The notes under the pieces are model-generated. The model saw only the letters and a list, made by a program, of their open reading frames with translations, ran no database searches and had not been told where the DNA came from. This document shows positions 7,450 through 16,475 of a stretch of DNA of 31,193 nucleotides, piece by piece; position 1 is the stretch's first letter, and every line of letters begins with the position of its first letter. The stretch is from Phycisphaerae bacterium (lineage in GTDB: Bacteria > Planctomycetota > Phycisphaerae > Phycisphaerales > SM1A02), in assembly GCA_002683195.1 (NCBI GenBank), contig NYSW01000104.1, forward strand, positions 1 through 31,193, written 5' to 3'. The position numbers were made by a program, and so were the translations under genes.

Positions 7450-8565
7450 TCAGAGCACCCGTTCGGCCCGGGGATACGAGCCTCGGATCTGCAGGCTGAC
7501 GCAGTGGGAACGCGCCGATTCGATCGCGTCGGAGACCGCCGGATCGGATCGATGTCCCTCGAGGTCGACGAAGAACGTGTAACTCCAGTTGTCCAGGCGC
7601 GAGGGGCGTTTGTCGATGTGGGCCAGATTCACGCCGGCGTTTCGGAAGTCGGTGAGCACGTCGACCAACGCACCCGGACGGTGGTCGGTCTGGAACTGCA
7701 CGGTGGTGCGATCCTTGCCGGTGGGGCCCGGCTCCTGACGGCCGATCACCAGGAAGCGGGTGATGTTCTCGCTGCGATCCTGAATGCGATCGAAGACCAC
7801 CTTGACTCCGTGGATCTCTCCACCGAGGCGACACCCGATGGCGGCGGTGCGTGGTGCGACCGCGGCCCGCTGGACCGCGGCGGACGTACTCGTGGTTTCG
7901 ATGACCTCGACGTTCGGAAGGTTCGTGCGGAGAAACTTCCGGCATTGGGAGAGGGCTTCAGGTTTGCTGGCGACCGCACGAATCTCCTCCGGGGCGCAAT
8001 TGGCCATCATCGCCTGGTCGATCGCGACCAGGGTCTCTGCGCAGACGGGGGCTTCGAATTCGGCGAGGGCATCGAGCGTCTCGGTGATCGAGCCGCCGAT
8101 GGAATTTTCGTAGGGCACGAGGCCGTAGTCGGCCCGGCCGTTGGTGACGTCTTCGACCACCGCTTCAATCGCGGGGACTGGAATCAGGTCGGTGCTCGAG
8201 CCGAAATGTCGAAGTGAGGCGAGGTGACTGAAGGACCCAGCCGGGCCCAGGTAACCGATTCGCAGCGGGCGTTCGAGCCGGAATGACCCGGACATCAGTT
8301 CCCGCCAGATTCCTTCCAGCGTGCGGTCGGGCAGGGGGCCGTGATTGTTGGAGAGCACTCTTGCGAGCACCGAGGATTCCCGATCCGGGGCGTAGATCGG
8401 AGTTCCGTCGGTCTGCTTGGCCCGGCCGACGTCGACCACCACCTGAGCACGCTCATTCAGGAGATCGACGATTCGGCGGTCAAGACCATCGATCAGCTCC
8501 CGGAGTTCCGAGAGGGGTGGAACGCCCTTGGAGGGCGGGTTGGCGTCGGCATCATGGTCTGGCAT
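7450..8565 (-). CDS. pheA: Bifunctional chorismate mutase / prephenate dehydratase
   Basis: The enzyme converts chorismate to prephenate and then to phenylpyruvate, the branch leading to phenylalanine, in the cytoplasm. An AroQ-type chorismate mutase domain covers about residues 17-97 (ELRELIDGLDRRIVDLLNER, later RESSVLARVL). The prephenate dehydratase domain follows from RIGYLGPAGSFSHLAS and holds the hallmark TRF motif in ENITRFLVIG. An ACT domain from about 285 (RPGALVDVLTDFRNAGVNLAHI) suggests feedback control by phenylalanine; the usual ESRP is DKRP here. I chose the ATG at 8565, with GGAG 9 bases upstream, giving 371 residues; upstream starts to 8667 add an unlikely tail. Confidence 0.95.
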   Translation of the reverse strand: MPDHDADANPPSKGVPPLSELRELIDGLDRRIVDLLNERAQVVVDVGRAKQTDGTPIYAPDRESSVLARVLSNNHGPLPDRTLEGIWRELMSGSFRLERPLRIGYLGPAGSFSHLASLRHFGSSTDLIPVPAIEAVVEDVTNGRADYGLVPYENSIGGSITETLDALAEFEAPVCAETLVAIDQAMMANCAPEEIRAVASKPEALSQCRKFLRTNLPNVEVIETTSTSAAVQRAAVAPRTAAIGCRLGGEIHGVKVVFDRIQDRSENITRFLVIGRQEPGPTGKDRTTVQFQTDHRPGALVDVLTDFRNAGVNLAHIDKRPSRLDNWSYTFFVDLEGHRSDPAVSDAIESARSHCVSLQIRGSYPRAERVL

Positions 8566-8696
8566 CTGAAAGGCTCCGGAAGATCGATCCCTGAAGGCGG
8601 ATGGCACCGATATCGTCATGGTCGGCCGTGGATGTCCACCCGGACTCTCCGGACCCTGTGGAATCATCGGGCACTCGTCGGGTCGGCATCCTCTCC

Positions 8697-9650
8697 ATGA
8701 CGAACTTGGTTTTCATTTTCCTGCTGGGCCTCGAGGCCGGTTCTTCGGAGCCCGGCCCCGGCGGTCAGTGGAATGCGATCGATCCTCTGATGCTGATCCT
8801 CGTGGCTGGAACCGGAATCGGCTTGCTTCTGGTCGGTGGGCGGCTCCTGAAGCCGGCGGTGGTTCTGGCGGCCGCGTCGCTGGGAGCGGTGGTGGGACTC
8901 CGCCTGGCCACCGGGACTCGGCAAGAGACGTTGCCGGGTTGGCTGTTGGCGCAAGGGATTCCGTCGCTGGTCTGGGTCGCGGGCCTGCCGCTGATCATGG
9001 GGATCATTTCCATGATCATCGCGAGATTCGTACTCGCCGTCATGCTCGGCGCCGCGACCGCGACCGCGGTTCTGGTGCTCGGGCTGGCCATCGTGGAGCA
9101 GAGGGAGCCGGATGCCGCATCCGTGGTTCGGGTCTCTCTGGCTCACGTTTCGACGGTGGATGTGGATCCCGGCGACGAAGACGCCGAGATCGAACCGGCC
9201 GATACCGTCTCCGACGCCGTGACGCAGGCCGTCAACGACGCTGTGATGGAGTCGATGCTCGATCGAGCGAGTGATCTGGCGGACGGTGTCGTGGGTGATC
9301 TCTCGGGGTGGTCACCGGCCGTGCCGGGTTGGATTCGAACCTGGTGGTCACGTTCGACCGCGGGCGTGCCCCCGTCCACGATCGATCTGCTGGTGGCCCT
9401 CGCGTCGGTGTCGGCGATCTGTGCCTTGTTGTTGGGCCTGCTGCTGCCGGATCGGACGGCGATCGTCGCCACCTCGATCGCCGGAGCCTGGCTCCTGAGC
9501 GCCGCGCTCGCGGCGGCCTGGTCTCGATTCGGTGACGGCTCGCCGCCTCCGCCGTTCCCGTCGCTTCTGGGTGGCGGTCTGCTGGCGGGGGTCGGGATCC
9601 TCATTCAGCATCGTTGGGCACCGCGAGCGGTGGTTCGGACTGAATCCTGA
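8697..9650 (+). CDS. Glycine-rich multi-pass membrane protein, first of a tandem pair
   Basis: The 317-residue product has hydrophobic segments at about residues 2-15, 30-46, 50-70, 87-112 and 114-138, then an acidic soluble stretch (about 145-235), and three more segments at 238-305. The repeated Gly/Ala-rich helices and the pattern GGRLLKPAVVLAAASLGAVVG recall TMEM198/TM7S3-like (DUF4203-type) proteins, a weak assignment. Start ATG 8697 puts a hydrophobic segment at the N-terminus; no Shine-Dalgarno or -10 box is evident, and the frame is open upstream to 8601. The next gene encodes a protein of similar design, so the two probably work together in the membrane. Confidence 0.72.
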   Translation: MTNLVFIFLLGLEAGSSEPGPGGQWNAIDPLMLILVAGTGIGLLLVGGRLLKPAVVLAAASLGAVVGLRLATGTRQETLPGWLLAQGIPSLVWVAGLPLIMGIISMIIARFVLAVMLGAATATAVLVLGLAIVEQREPDAASVVRVSLAHVSTVDVDPGDEDAEIEPADTVSDAVTQAVNDAVMESMLDRASDLADGVVGDLSGWSPAVPGWIRTWWSRSTAGVPPSTIDLLVALASVSAICALLLGLLLPDRTAIVATSIAGAWLLSAALAAAWSRFGDGSPPPPFPSLLGGGLLAGVGILIQHRWAPRAVVRTES

Positions 9651-9823
9651 AGTCGATGGCTGCCCCGTTCCAGCTCCGCCGGAGCGTGTTTTCATCGACT
9701 TTCCACCGGGCATCCGGGGCTTGAAACTGGCCGATTCCACCACGGTTGGCCGATATCTCCAAATCGACCGGCAACGGATGATCGATCCTACGCGCCGGAT
9801 CTGCGCTTTCTGAGCCAACTCGG

Positions 9824-10537
9824 ATGCCCAATCCCATGTTCACTTCTCTGCTCGCGGCCGACATTCCGACCTTCTCCTCCAGCTGGGAGAGTCTGATCTC
9901 CTCGCTTGACCTGGCCCGGCGGCCGGAGGAGATCCTCGGGCACCTTTCCGCCCTGCCCCTGGTCGCGGCGGCGATCGTGACCGTCGTCGGTGCCGCCTGC
10001 ATCATGCAGGGCTATCGATGGCACAAGGCGATCGTGGTGGTTCTGGCACTCATGCTGGGCTTCGGGGTGGGACGGATGATCAGTGCCGAAGTGGGCAAGT
10101 CGACCGTGGTCGCCGTGGCGTTGGGCATTCTGCTGGCCGCGATCGCGTCGCCGCTGCTCCGCTACACCGTCGCACTCTTCGCCGGCATCGCCGGGGCGGG
10201 CATCGGCGCGACCTTGTGGACCTTCATCAACCCGGATCAGGCGTCGCTGGCCTGGGCCGGTGGAGGCATGGGATTCATCGCGCTCGCCCTGCTCAGTTTC
10301 ATGTTCTTCCGCCTGGTGGTGATCCTCTTCACCAGTGTCGGAGGAGGCGCGATGTTCGTCATGGGCGGTGTGGGACTGCTTCTGCATTCGGACTACGCGT
10401 CGGTCTTCGTCCGGGAGCAGGTTCTTCTCCACCCGGGCGTCCTTCCATTGCTCGTTCTGACGGCCGCGGTGGTGGGCTTCGTTCATCAGCAACGCTCGGG
10501 CGGTGGACATTCAGCCAGTGAGTCCGACGAGGAATAG
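9824..10537 (+). CDS. Glycine-rich multi-pass membrane protein, second of a tandem pair (DUF4203-like)
   Basis: The 237-residue product has about seven hydrophobic segments from residue 47 to 227, spaced by very short loops. The stretch GYRWHKAIVVVLALMLGFGVGRM resembles the corresponding segment of the preceding protein, and the order of Gly-rich helices fits TMEM198-like (DUF4203) membrane proteins. The N-terminus (about 45 residues) is soluble and the C-terminus is a short polar tail with SASESDEE. The function is unknown. It lies 173 bases after its neighbour in the same direction; the gap holds no gene and no clear promoter that I can see. I see no Shine-Dalgarno site before the ATG. Confidence 0.75.
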   Translation: MPNPMFTSLLAADIPTFSSSWESLISSLDLARRPEEILGHLSALPLVAAAIVTVVGAACIMQGYRWHKAIVVVLALMLGFGVGRMISAEVGKSTVVAVALGILLAAIASPLLRYTVALFAGIAGAGIGATLWTFINPDQASLAWAGGGMGFIALALLSFMFFRLVVILFTSVGGGAMFVMGGVGLLLHSDYASVFVREQVLLHPGVLPLLVLTAAVVGFVHQQRSGGGHSASESDEE

Positions 10538-10583
10538 CGACTTTCCGGCGACTGAACGACGGCCGGGCGGCGAGTGGACCTCG

Positions 10584-10589
10584 TAGACT
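10584..10589 (+). promoter_or_regulatory. -10 box of a likely leaderless transcript
   Basis: TAGACT ends 6 bases before the ATG at 10596. No ribosome binding site precedes the start. The local word cTCGTAGACTgCGGgC is nearly the same as that before 7071 and 20017. Confidence 0.55.
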
Positions 10590-10595
10590 GCGGGC

Positions 10596-12989
10596 ATGCC
10601 GCGTCGATCAACCGTCATCGTCACGGTCCTCTCTCTTCTCACGGTCGCACCCGGAGCAGCGATGACCACTTGGGAACCCCCCGTGCCGGGCGAAGCGCCC
10701 GGCAAAGGGAACCGACTCCAGTTCGAGTCGAGTCCCTACCTTCTCCAGCACGCCTACAACCCGGTCGACTGGTGGCCATGGTCGCCGGAGGCGATCGCCG
10801 AAGCCCGTCGCCGGGATGTGCCGATCTTCGTCTCGATCGGTTACTCGACCTGCTATTGGTGCCACGTCATGGAACGGGAGAGTTTCGAGGACCCGGCGAT
10901 CGCCGAGATCCTGAATCGAGACTTCGTCGCGATCAAGGTCGATCGGGAGCAACGCCCCGACGTCGACGACATCTACATGACGGCCTGTCAGGTCTACACC
11001 CGGATGACCGAAGGTCGGGCATCCGGCGGATGGCCGTTGAATGCCTTCCTCGATCCGGAGACGCTGGCTCCGTTCGTGGTCGGTACCTATTACCCACCGA
11101 AGGCGATGACGGGTCGTCCCTCGTTCACCGACCTTCTGGGCGGCATTTCACGAGCCTGGTCGGAGCAGCGACCGGAGATCGAAGCCCAGGGGGCGAGAAT
11201 CGCGTCCGTGGTTCGGTCCGAACTCGAAGCCGGGGAGGGGCGACAGGACCTGCCCGGAGATCTCGGTGACGCCGCGGTCTCGGCCCTGCTTCGATATCAC
11301 GATGCGACGGAGGGTGGATTCGGTGGCGCGCCGAAGTTCCCCCAGCCGGTCTTCCTCGAGCTCCTCTTCGAACTCGGGTTCGACCGTCCGGAAGTCCAGG
11401 GGGCCATTCGACGCACCCTCGACCGGATGGCCGCCGGAGGCATTCACGATCAGGTCGCCGGTGGGTTTCATCGGTACGCGGTCGACGGGACCTGGACCGT
11501 TCCACACTTCGAGAAGATGCTCTACGACAACGGGCAGCTGGCTTCGATCTACGCGGAGAGCGTGGAACGGACCGGGGATGAGGATCATGCCCGGGTTCTT
11601 CGGGGCATTCTCGAGTACGTGCTTCGTGAGATGACGGAGTCCGACGGAGCCTTTCGTTCCGCCCAGGACGCCGAAGTCGACACCCGGGAAGGTGGCACGC
11701 ACATCTGGCGTCCGGAGGAGATCACCGAGGCCCTCGAGGCCGGCGGGCTCGCGGACGAAATCACCTTCGCGCTCGAGGTCTACGGACTCGATCGCGGACC
11801 CAACTTCCGTGATCCGCACCATCCCGGTGAACCCCCGGCGAACGTGCTTCGTCTGGAAGATCGATCGGAGGTGGTGGCGGCGGAACTCAAACTCGAACCC
11901 GAAGCCTTCCTGAAGCGATTGAAGTCGGTGAACCAGGTCCTGTTGGAGGCTCGCGATCGGCGGCCGCAGCCTGCGATGGACGACAAGGTGCTGGCGTCCT
12001 GGAACGGACTGATGATTCAAGGCTTCGCCGATGCCGGGCGGGTGCTTCAGGAGCCTCGATACCTCGAGGCCGCCGGCCGCGCCGCGGATGCGGTGCTGGC
12101 CCGGCTCGGTGGGATCGATGACCTCCGTCGAACCGCGCGGGGCGAGATTCGTGGCGGCCCCGCATTCCTCGACGATCACGCGATGCTCGCCGACGGCCTC
12201 CTGGCCATTCATGCGGCGACCGGTGACGAGCGGCGACTCGAGCAGGCTCGAGCCATCGTCGCCGCGGCCCGGAGGCATTTTCGAGATGCCGACCGCGGCC
12301 TGTGGTTCGACACGCGTCCCGACCAGGCGGATCTCCTGGTTCGGGCATGCAACATCAATGACGGGGCCACGCCCAGTGGTGCGGGCACCATGATGCTCGT
12401 GTTGGCGGCGCTTGCGGAAAGAACCGGTGACCCGTCTCATCTCGACGATCTCGAAGCGTTTCTGGCCGCGACCAGCGTCTCATTGGCCGAGAACCCGGTC
12501 GGCCCCATTCGGGCGGTGCTCGCCCGTCGAAGGCTGGGGGAACTCGATCCCGAGCGATCGGCGCGACTGGCTCGACTTTCCACCGATGCGGCCGTGGGGC
12601 AGGTGGCGGTGGCGGACGACGACGGCGTCCAGGTGGAAGTCCTGATCGATTCCCCGGAAGACGGCCGATGCCGGCTGCGGCTCACGCTTCGAGAGGGCTG
12701 GCACGTCAATGCGCACGATCCCGGAGAGGGGGAGGTCGCCTCGGGAATGATCGGCCTCACGCTCGATGTGGTCTCCGGTGGAACGGTCGAGGTCGATTGG
12801 CCGGCGGGTGATCCGTGGAAGGACGGGGTGCTGGTTCACTTCGACACGATCGAGATTCCCTTGCGGGTGGTTCGAGATTCGCCGGAAGAGACCGTCGTGG
12901 TTCAAATCGGCTGGCAGGCCTGTGACGATCGAGTCTGCTTCCGCCCTCGTCGCGCAGACATCGCCATCAAGCCGGAGACGACCCCGTGA
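10596..12989 (+). CDS. Exported SPATA20/YyaL-like thioredoxin protein with a DsbD-alpha-like C-terminal domain
   Basis: The 797-residue product begins with a signal peptide (residues 1-22). The DUF255 thioredoxin domain follows (about 38-170) with the family hallmark [18 protein letters not shown] and active site CYWC (C86, C89). An (alpha/alpha)6-type region (about 220-620) contains [24 protein letters not shown] and [13 protein letters not shown], all typical of SPATA20/YyaL. From about 667 to the end is a beta-rich domain ending in [12 protein letters not shown] (C776, C781), which resembles the N-terminal domain of DsbD. Known relatives lack a settled reaction. The downstream asparaginase overlaps by GTGA, so the two are co-translated. 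Confidence 0.9.
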   Translation: MPRRSTVIVTVLSLLTVAPGAAMTTWEPPVPGEAPGKGNRLQFESSPYLLQHAYNPVDWWPWSPEAIAEARRRDVPIFVSIGYSTCYWCHVMERESFEDPAIAEILNRDFVAIKVDREQRPDVDDIYMTACQVYTRMTEGRASGGWPLNAFLDPETLAPFVVGTYYPPKAMTGRPSFTDLLGGISRAWSEQRPEIEAQGARIASVVRSELEAGEGRQDLPGDLGDAAVSALLRYHDATEGGFGGAPKFPQPVFLELLFELGFDRPEVQGAIRRTLDRMAAGGIHDQVAGGFHRYAVDGTWTVPHFEKMLYDNGQLASIYAESVERTGDEDHARVLRGILEYVLREMTESDGAFRSAQDAEVDTREGGTHIWRPEEITEALEAGGLADEITFALEVYGLDRGPNFRDPHHPGEPPANVLRLEDRSEVVAAELKLEPEAFLKRLKSVNQVLLEARDRRPQPAMDDKVLASWNGLMIQGFADAGRVLQEPRYLEAAGRAADAVLARLGGIDDLRRTARGEIRGGPAFLDDHAMLADGLLAIHAATGDERRLEQARAIVAAARRHFRDADRGLWFDTRPDQADLLVRACNINDGATPSGAGTMMLVLAALAERTGDPSHLDDLEAFLAATSVSLAENPVGPIRAVLARRRLGELDPERSARLARLSTDAAVGQVAVADDDGVQVEVLIDSPEDGRCRLRLTLREGWHVNAHDPGEGEVASGMIGLTLDVVSGGTVEVDWPAGDPWKDGVLVHFDTIEIPLRVVRDSPEETVVVQIGWQACDDRVCFRPRRADIAIKPETTP

Positions 12990-13528
12990 GCCGAGGCCGA
13001 CGCATCGCCCTGATCACCACTGGGGGCACGATCGAAAAGACCTACGACGAACTCGGTGGAGTGCTCAGCAATCGGGTCAGCAACCTTGACGTGATGCTCT
13101 CCCAGCTCGAAATCGGCGGGGTCGATCTGTCGCGGGTCGGTCTCATGAACAAGGACAGCCTTGATCTGACTGAAGCCGATCTTGAATTGATCATCACCAC
13201 GGTCGCCCACTACGTCCGTGATCATGACGGCGTGATCCTGGTTCACGGGACCGATCGGCTCGCGGAGACGGGCCAGCTCCTCCACGCCCGGCTTTCCAGT
13301 CTCCAGGTCCCGGTGGTCATGACCGGAGCCATGCGTCCGTACGAACTTCGTCATACCGACGCGACTCAGAACCTCACCGAAGCCATGCTGGCGGTGCAGT
13401 TCCTCGATCCGGGGGTCTGGTGCGTGATGCACAATCGAGCCCTTCGATTCCCGGAAGTGATCAAGGACCGATCCCGAATGACTTTCGTCACGCCGGCGGA
13501 ACTCGCCGATTCCCGGCAGGATGCCTGA
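12986..13528 (+). CDS. Single-domain L-asparaginase-like protein (GTG start)
   Basis: The 180-residue product matches only the N-terminal domain of two-domain L-asparaginases. Catalytic residues of that domain are present: the [10 protein letters not shown] segment (nucleophile Thr and Tyr), the NKDS serine, HGTD (Thr-Asp pair) and the Lys of [17 protein letters not shown] is also kept. The C-terminal domain, which completes the active site across the dimer in classical enzymes, is absent, and the stop is followed by an ordinary intergenic region, so this is not an obvious frameshift. Short stand-alone members exist in other bacteria. The GTG start overlaps the upstream stop (GTGA). Asparagine hydrolysis is plausible but not assured. 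Confidence 0.85.
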   Translation: MSRGRRIALITTGGTIEKTYDELGGVLSNRVSNLDVMLSQLEIGGVDLSRVGLMNKDSLDLTEADLELIITTVAHYVRDHDGVILVHGTDRLAETGQLLHARLSSLQVPVVMTGAMRPYELRHTDATQNLTEAMLAVQFLDPGVWCVMHNRALRFPEVIKDRSRMTFVTPAELADSRQDA

Positions 13529-13656
13529 ACGGCGGACCGCCGCGGTCCTGATTTTGAATCATCAGGCCCGCTCATTCCCGGGAACCGGGCACCGCTGGAG
13601 GTCGGGAAGACTTCGGATCGGGCCTCGAGACATCCGCGTTCGGGCAGGGACGGCGA

Positions 13657-13662
13657 TATAGT
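13657..13662 (+). promoter_or_regulatory. -10 box of the POT transporter gene
   Basis: TATAGT lies 29 bases before the ATG at 13692, and AGGAG (13677-13681) lies 10 bases before it. This gene therefore seems to have a short leader with a ribosome binding site, in contrast to the leaderless starts nearby. No -35 match is seen at 17 bases. Confidence 0.4.
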
Positions 13663-13691
13663 CGCGGTCTACCTCCAGGAGAGCCGAACCG

Positions 13692-15734
13692 ATGTCCACC
13701 TTCATGACAGCCCCGGTACCCACCAAGAAGATGCCGGGCGGCATCCCCTACATCATCGGCAACGAAGCCGCGGAGCGATTCAGCTTCTACGGGATGAAAG
13801 GCATTCTCGTCGTCTTCATGACGAGTTTCATGTTCCTGATGCCCGGCGGTGCCGCGGAGGGAATGTCGGACACCGAGGCGATCGCCTACTACCACCTGTT
13901 CACCACGGCGGTCTACTTCACGCCGATCCTCGGCGCGTTGTTGAGCGACATTCTGCTCGGCAAGTACCTGACGATCATGATTCTCAGCATCGTGTACTGC
14001 GCCGGCCACGGCGCATTGGCATTGATGGGGACCGGGGGGGGAATCGATCCGGGTTGGATGCTCTTTCTCGGGCTCGGTCTGATCGCGTTCGGTTCCGGTG
14101 GCATCAAACCCTGCGTGTCGGCCCACGTGGGTGACCAGTTCGGTTCGACCAATGCCCACCTGTTGAGCAAGATCTTCGCGTGGTTCTACTTCTCGATCAA
14201 CGTCGGCGCGTTCCTGTCGACGCTGCTGACGCCGTGGTTCCTCGAGTGGTACGGCCCGCACCTGGCGTTCGGAGTTCCGGGCGTGTTGATGTGCATCGCG
14301 ACGTTCCTCTTCTGGTGCGGTCGCAAGCGGTTCGTTCACGTCCCCGCGGGTGGGATGACGTGGTTTCGAGAGACCTTCAGCTGGCAGGGGCTCAGCGCCA
14401 TCCTCAAGCTGGGCGTGATCTACATCTTCGTCGCGGTGTTCTGGGCGTTGTTCGACCAGACGGGATCGTCCTGGGTTCTCCAGGCGGAGGACCTCGATCG
14501 TGAGTGGCTCGGCGTCACCTGGCTGCCCTCCCAGATTCAGGCCGTCAATCCGATCATGATTCTGATTCTGATCCCGGTGTTCACCTATCTGGTGTACCCG
14601 CTGATCAACCGGGTCTTCCCCCTCAATCCGATCCGCAAGATTTCGCTCGGACTTTTCGTGATGGTCAGCGGGTTTTCGCTGGTCGCCCTCGCCCAGGCCG
14701 GCATCGATGCCGGTCAACGACCGAGCATCGGCTGGCAGGTGGCCGCGTATGCGTTGCTCACCGCCTCCGAGGTCATGGTCTCGATCACCTGCCTCGAGTT
14801 CTCCTACACCCAGGCACCGCGGACCATGAAGTCGGTCATCATGGCGCTGTTCCTCATGAGCGTCTCCCTGGGGAATTTCTTCACCGCGGGGGTCAACGGG
14901 TTCATCCAGGTTGAATCCAACGCCGCCCCCGTCAAGGATGTCGCCGCTGCGATCGCGATGCCCGCGGACGACGAAACGGTCGCCGATCCGACGGTCCTCG
15001 CGGGCGAGGCCGGATTCGGCCACGAGTCGCTTCCGCTCGAAGGTTTCGCGTTGTCGATGGCGGGCATCGACGGAGTGCTCGGATCCGAGGACGACATCAA
15101 GCTCGGTTTCGCGGCGGACGGCACCATGACCGGTTTCGTCCAGGACGAGGCGGACGCCCTCAACCAGGGCATCGATCGAGTGGGGCGATTCTGGGACGAC
15201 AACGACCGGCTGCCGAACAACGAGGAAGGCCTCGGCCTTCTCGCCGGTCTCGTCGACCCCTGGGGCCAGCAGATCCGCTACGGCATCCGCACTGGAAGCA
15301 GCTTCGATGTCACCAGTGACGGCCCCGATCGCACCTGGCAGAGTGAATACGACATTCGAGCCGAGGTGACGGTGACCTCGCAGACCACGGCGCAGCAGGC
15401 GCGGGCTCTGGCAGCGGAGGGCGACTCCGATTTCTTTGCCTGGGCTCATCCCGAGACGAGTTGGCGGGAACGACGGATGGCGGAAATGGAAGCCGCCGCC
15501 CCGACCAGCGATGCCGGCGGGACCGCCGAGGATGTGACCGGCTTCGACCGGTCGATTCGCTGGGACGTGGGTGGCGCCAATCTTCTCCAGGGTGCCGGCT
15601 ACTTCTGGTTCTTCACCTACTTGATGCTCGGAACGGCGATTCTCTTCGTTCCGGTCGGCTTCCTCTACCGACCTCGAACCTACCTCCAGATGGAAGAGGA
15701 TTCCGAGTCGCAGCCCGAGGGCGCGGCGGGCTGA
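13692..15734 (+). CDS. POT-family peptide transporter with a GspG-like domain inserted before the last helix
   Basis: The 680-residue product is a proton-coupled oligopeptide transporter (POT/PTR2, MFS). Motifs: ExxERFxFY at about residues 25-34, GALLSDILLGKYLTI near 75 and FYFSINVGA near 160. Family members usually have about 450-550 residues. Here about 220 residues (about 408-628) are inserted between the helix GNFFTAGVNGFI and the last helix (about 633-660). The insert holds a DGVLGSEDDIKLG loop and then EEGLGLL ... D522-P-W-G ... FDVTSDGPDRTW ... YDI, the signature order of the major pseudopilin GspG C-terminal domain. The insert would face the periplasm if topology is normal. It is followed after 4 bases by a NUDIX gene. 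Confidence 0.9.
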   Translation: MSTFMTAPVPTKKMPGGIPYIIGNEAAERFSFYGMKGILVVFMTSFMFLMPGGAAEGMSDTEAIAYYHLFTTAVYFTPILGALLSDILLGKYLTIMILSIVYCAGHGALALMGTGGGIDPGWMLFLGLGLIAFGSGGIKPCVSAHVGDQFGSTNAHLLSKIFAWFYFSINVGAFLSTLLTPWFLEWYGPHLAFGVPGVLMCIATFLFWCGRKRFVHVPAGGMTWFRETFSWQGLSAILKLGVIYIFVAVFWALFDQTGSSWVLQAEDLDREWLGVTWLPSQIQAVNPIMILILIPVFTYLVYPLINRVFPLNPIRKISLGLFVMVSGFSLVALAQAGIDAGQRPSIGWQVAAYALLTASEVMVSITCLEFSYTQAPRTMKSVIMALFLMSVSLGNFFTAGVNGFIQVESNAAPVKDVAAAIAMPADDETVADPTVLAGEAGFGHESLPLEGFALSMAGIDGVLGSEDDIKLGFAADGTMTGFVQDEADALNQGIDRVGRFWDDNDRLPNNEEGLGLLAGLVDPWGQQIRYGIRTGSSFDVTSDGPDRTWQSEYDIRAEVTVTSQTTAQQARALAAEGDSDFFAWAHPETSWRERRMAEMEAAAPTSDAGGTAEDVTGFDRSIRWDVGGANLLQGAGYFWFFTYLMLGTAILFVPVGFLYRPRTYLQMEEDSESQPEGAAG

Positions 15735-15738
15735 TCGG

Positions 15739-16452
15739 ATGCCCGCGGAGCATGGACGTCTGATCCGACTCCGTCGGCCGCCGGTTCTGAACGTCATCCC
15801 CGACCGTTGGGTGCCGGAGGGCGTCGACCTTGATGAGGTCGACGCCCTCTGGCGCACGCTGGTTGAATCGAATCCTCGATATCACGATGGCGATCTGTTT
15901 CACGTCCTCGGGGTGATCCGCAACGGCCATGCGGGCGCGACCATCCATCTCGTGCCTTCGAGTTATCGATTTCACGCGGTCCGGCGATTGGGATTCGACA
16001 CCGGGGTTCGTCCTCTCGGCGTCAAGGGGCTCTTCGTGGCGAACGATCCGGGGAATGGCGAGCGGGGGCTGGTGGCGGGGCGGCGAAGCGAGTCGAGCGG
16101 GTCGTATCCCGGTTGCTGGGAATACCTTCCTGGTGGTGGGGTGGAGCCCGAGTTCGTCGCCGGCCGTCAGCAAGCGGATCCGCTGGCGGTGATTCGCCGC
16201 GAACTGTTGGAAGAGACCGGGGTTCGAGGATCGGTCGATCCGATCGCGTTGGCGATTCTCGAAGATCGATCGGTGGGCACCTGGGAGATCGTGTACCGCG
16301 GGGTGCTCGACTCCTCGCCGCTCGCGCCGCCGGGTTGGGAACACGACTTGATTCGAACGGTGACGCCGGGGACGCTCCCTTCACCGGCGAGTGACGCGGC
16401 GACCATGCTCGCGGGGCTGGCCCGTGATGTCCTGCGTTCGCCCCCGGTCTGA
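15739..16452 (+). CDS. NUDIX hydrolase
   Basis: The 237-residue product hydrolyses some nucleoside-diphosphate-linked compound, not identifiable from sequence. The NUDIX box is present at about residues 132-164: GGGVEPE, a spacer of about 16 residues with an unusual insertion of some eight, then RRELLEETGV, which supplies the metal-binding glutamates. An N-terminal region of about 85 residues precedes the domain and has no recognised family. The ATG comes 4 bases after the stop of the transporter and has no Shine-Dalgarno site, which suggests translation by reinitiation and a shared mRNA. Confidence 0.85.
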   Translation: MPAEHGRLIRLRRPPVLNVIPDRWVPEGVDLDEVDALWRTLVESNPRYHDGDLFHVLGVIRNGHAGATIHLVPSSYRFHAVRRLGFDTGVRPLGVKGLFVANDPGNGERGLVAGRRSESSGSYPGCWEYLPGGGVEPEFVAGRQQADPLAVIRRELLEETGVRGSVDPIALAILEDRSVGTWEIVYRGVLDSSPLAPPGWEHDLIRTVTPGTLPSPASDAATMLAGLARDVLRSPPV

Positions 16453-16475
16453 CGGCGGGAGTCGATGCGTTCGGG

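Noticed and set aside
11148..12440. Minus-strand open frame (430 codons) inside the SPATA20-like gene
   Set aside because: The plus-strand protein is recognised along its full length; this frame has no ribosome site and no recognisable sequence.
13572..15857. A long minus-strand open frame (761 codons) covering the whole POT transporter gene
   Set aside because: It is antisense to a gene with strong family motifs. High GC content leaves few stop codons in the complementary frame, and its translation is low-complexity Arg/Glu/Gly/His with no domain.
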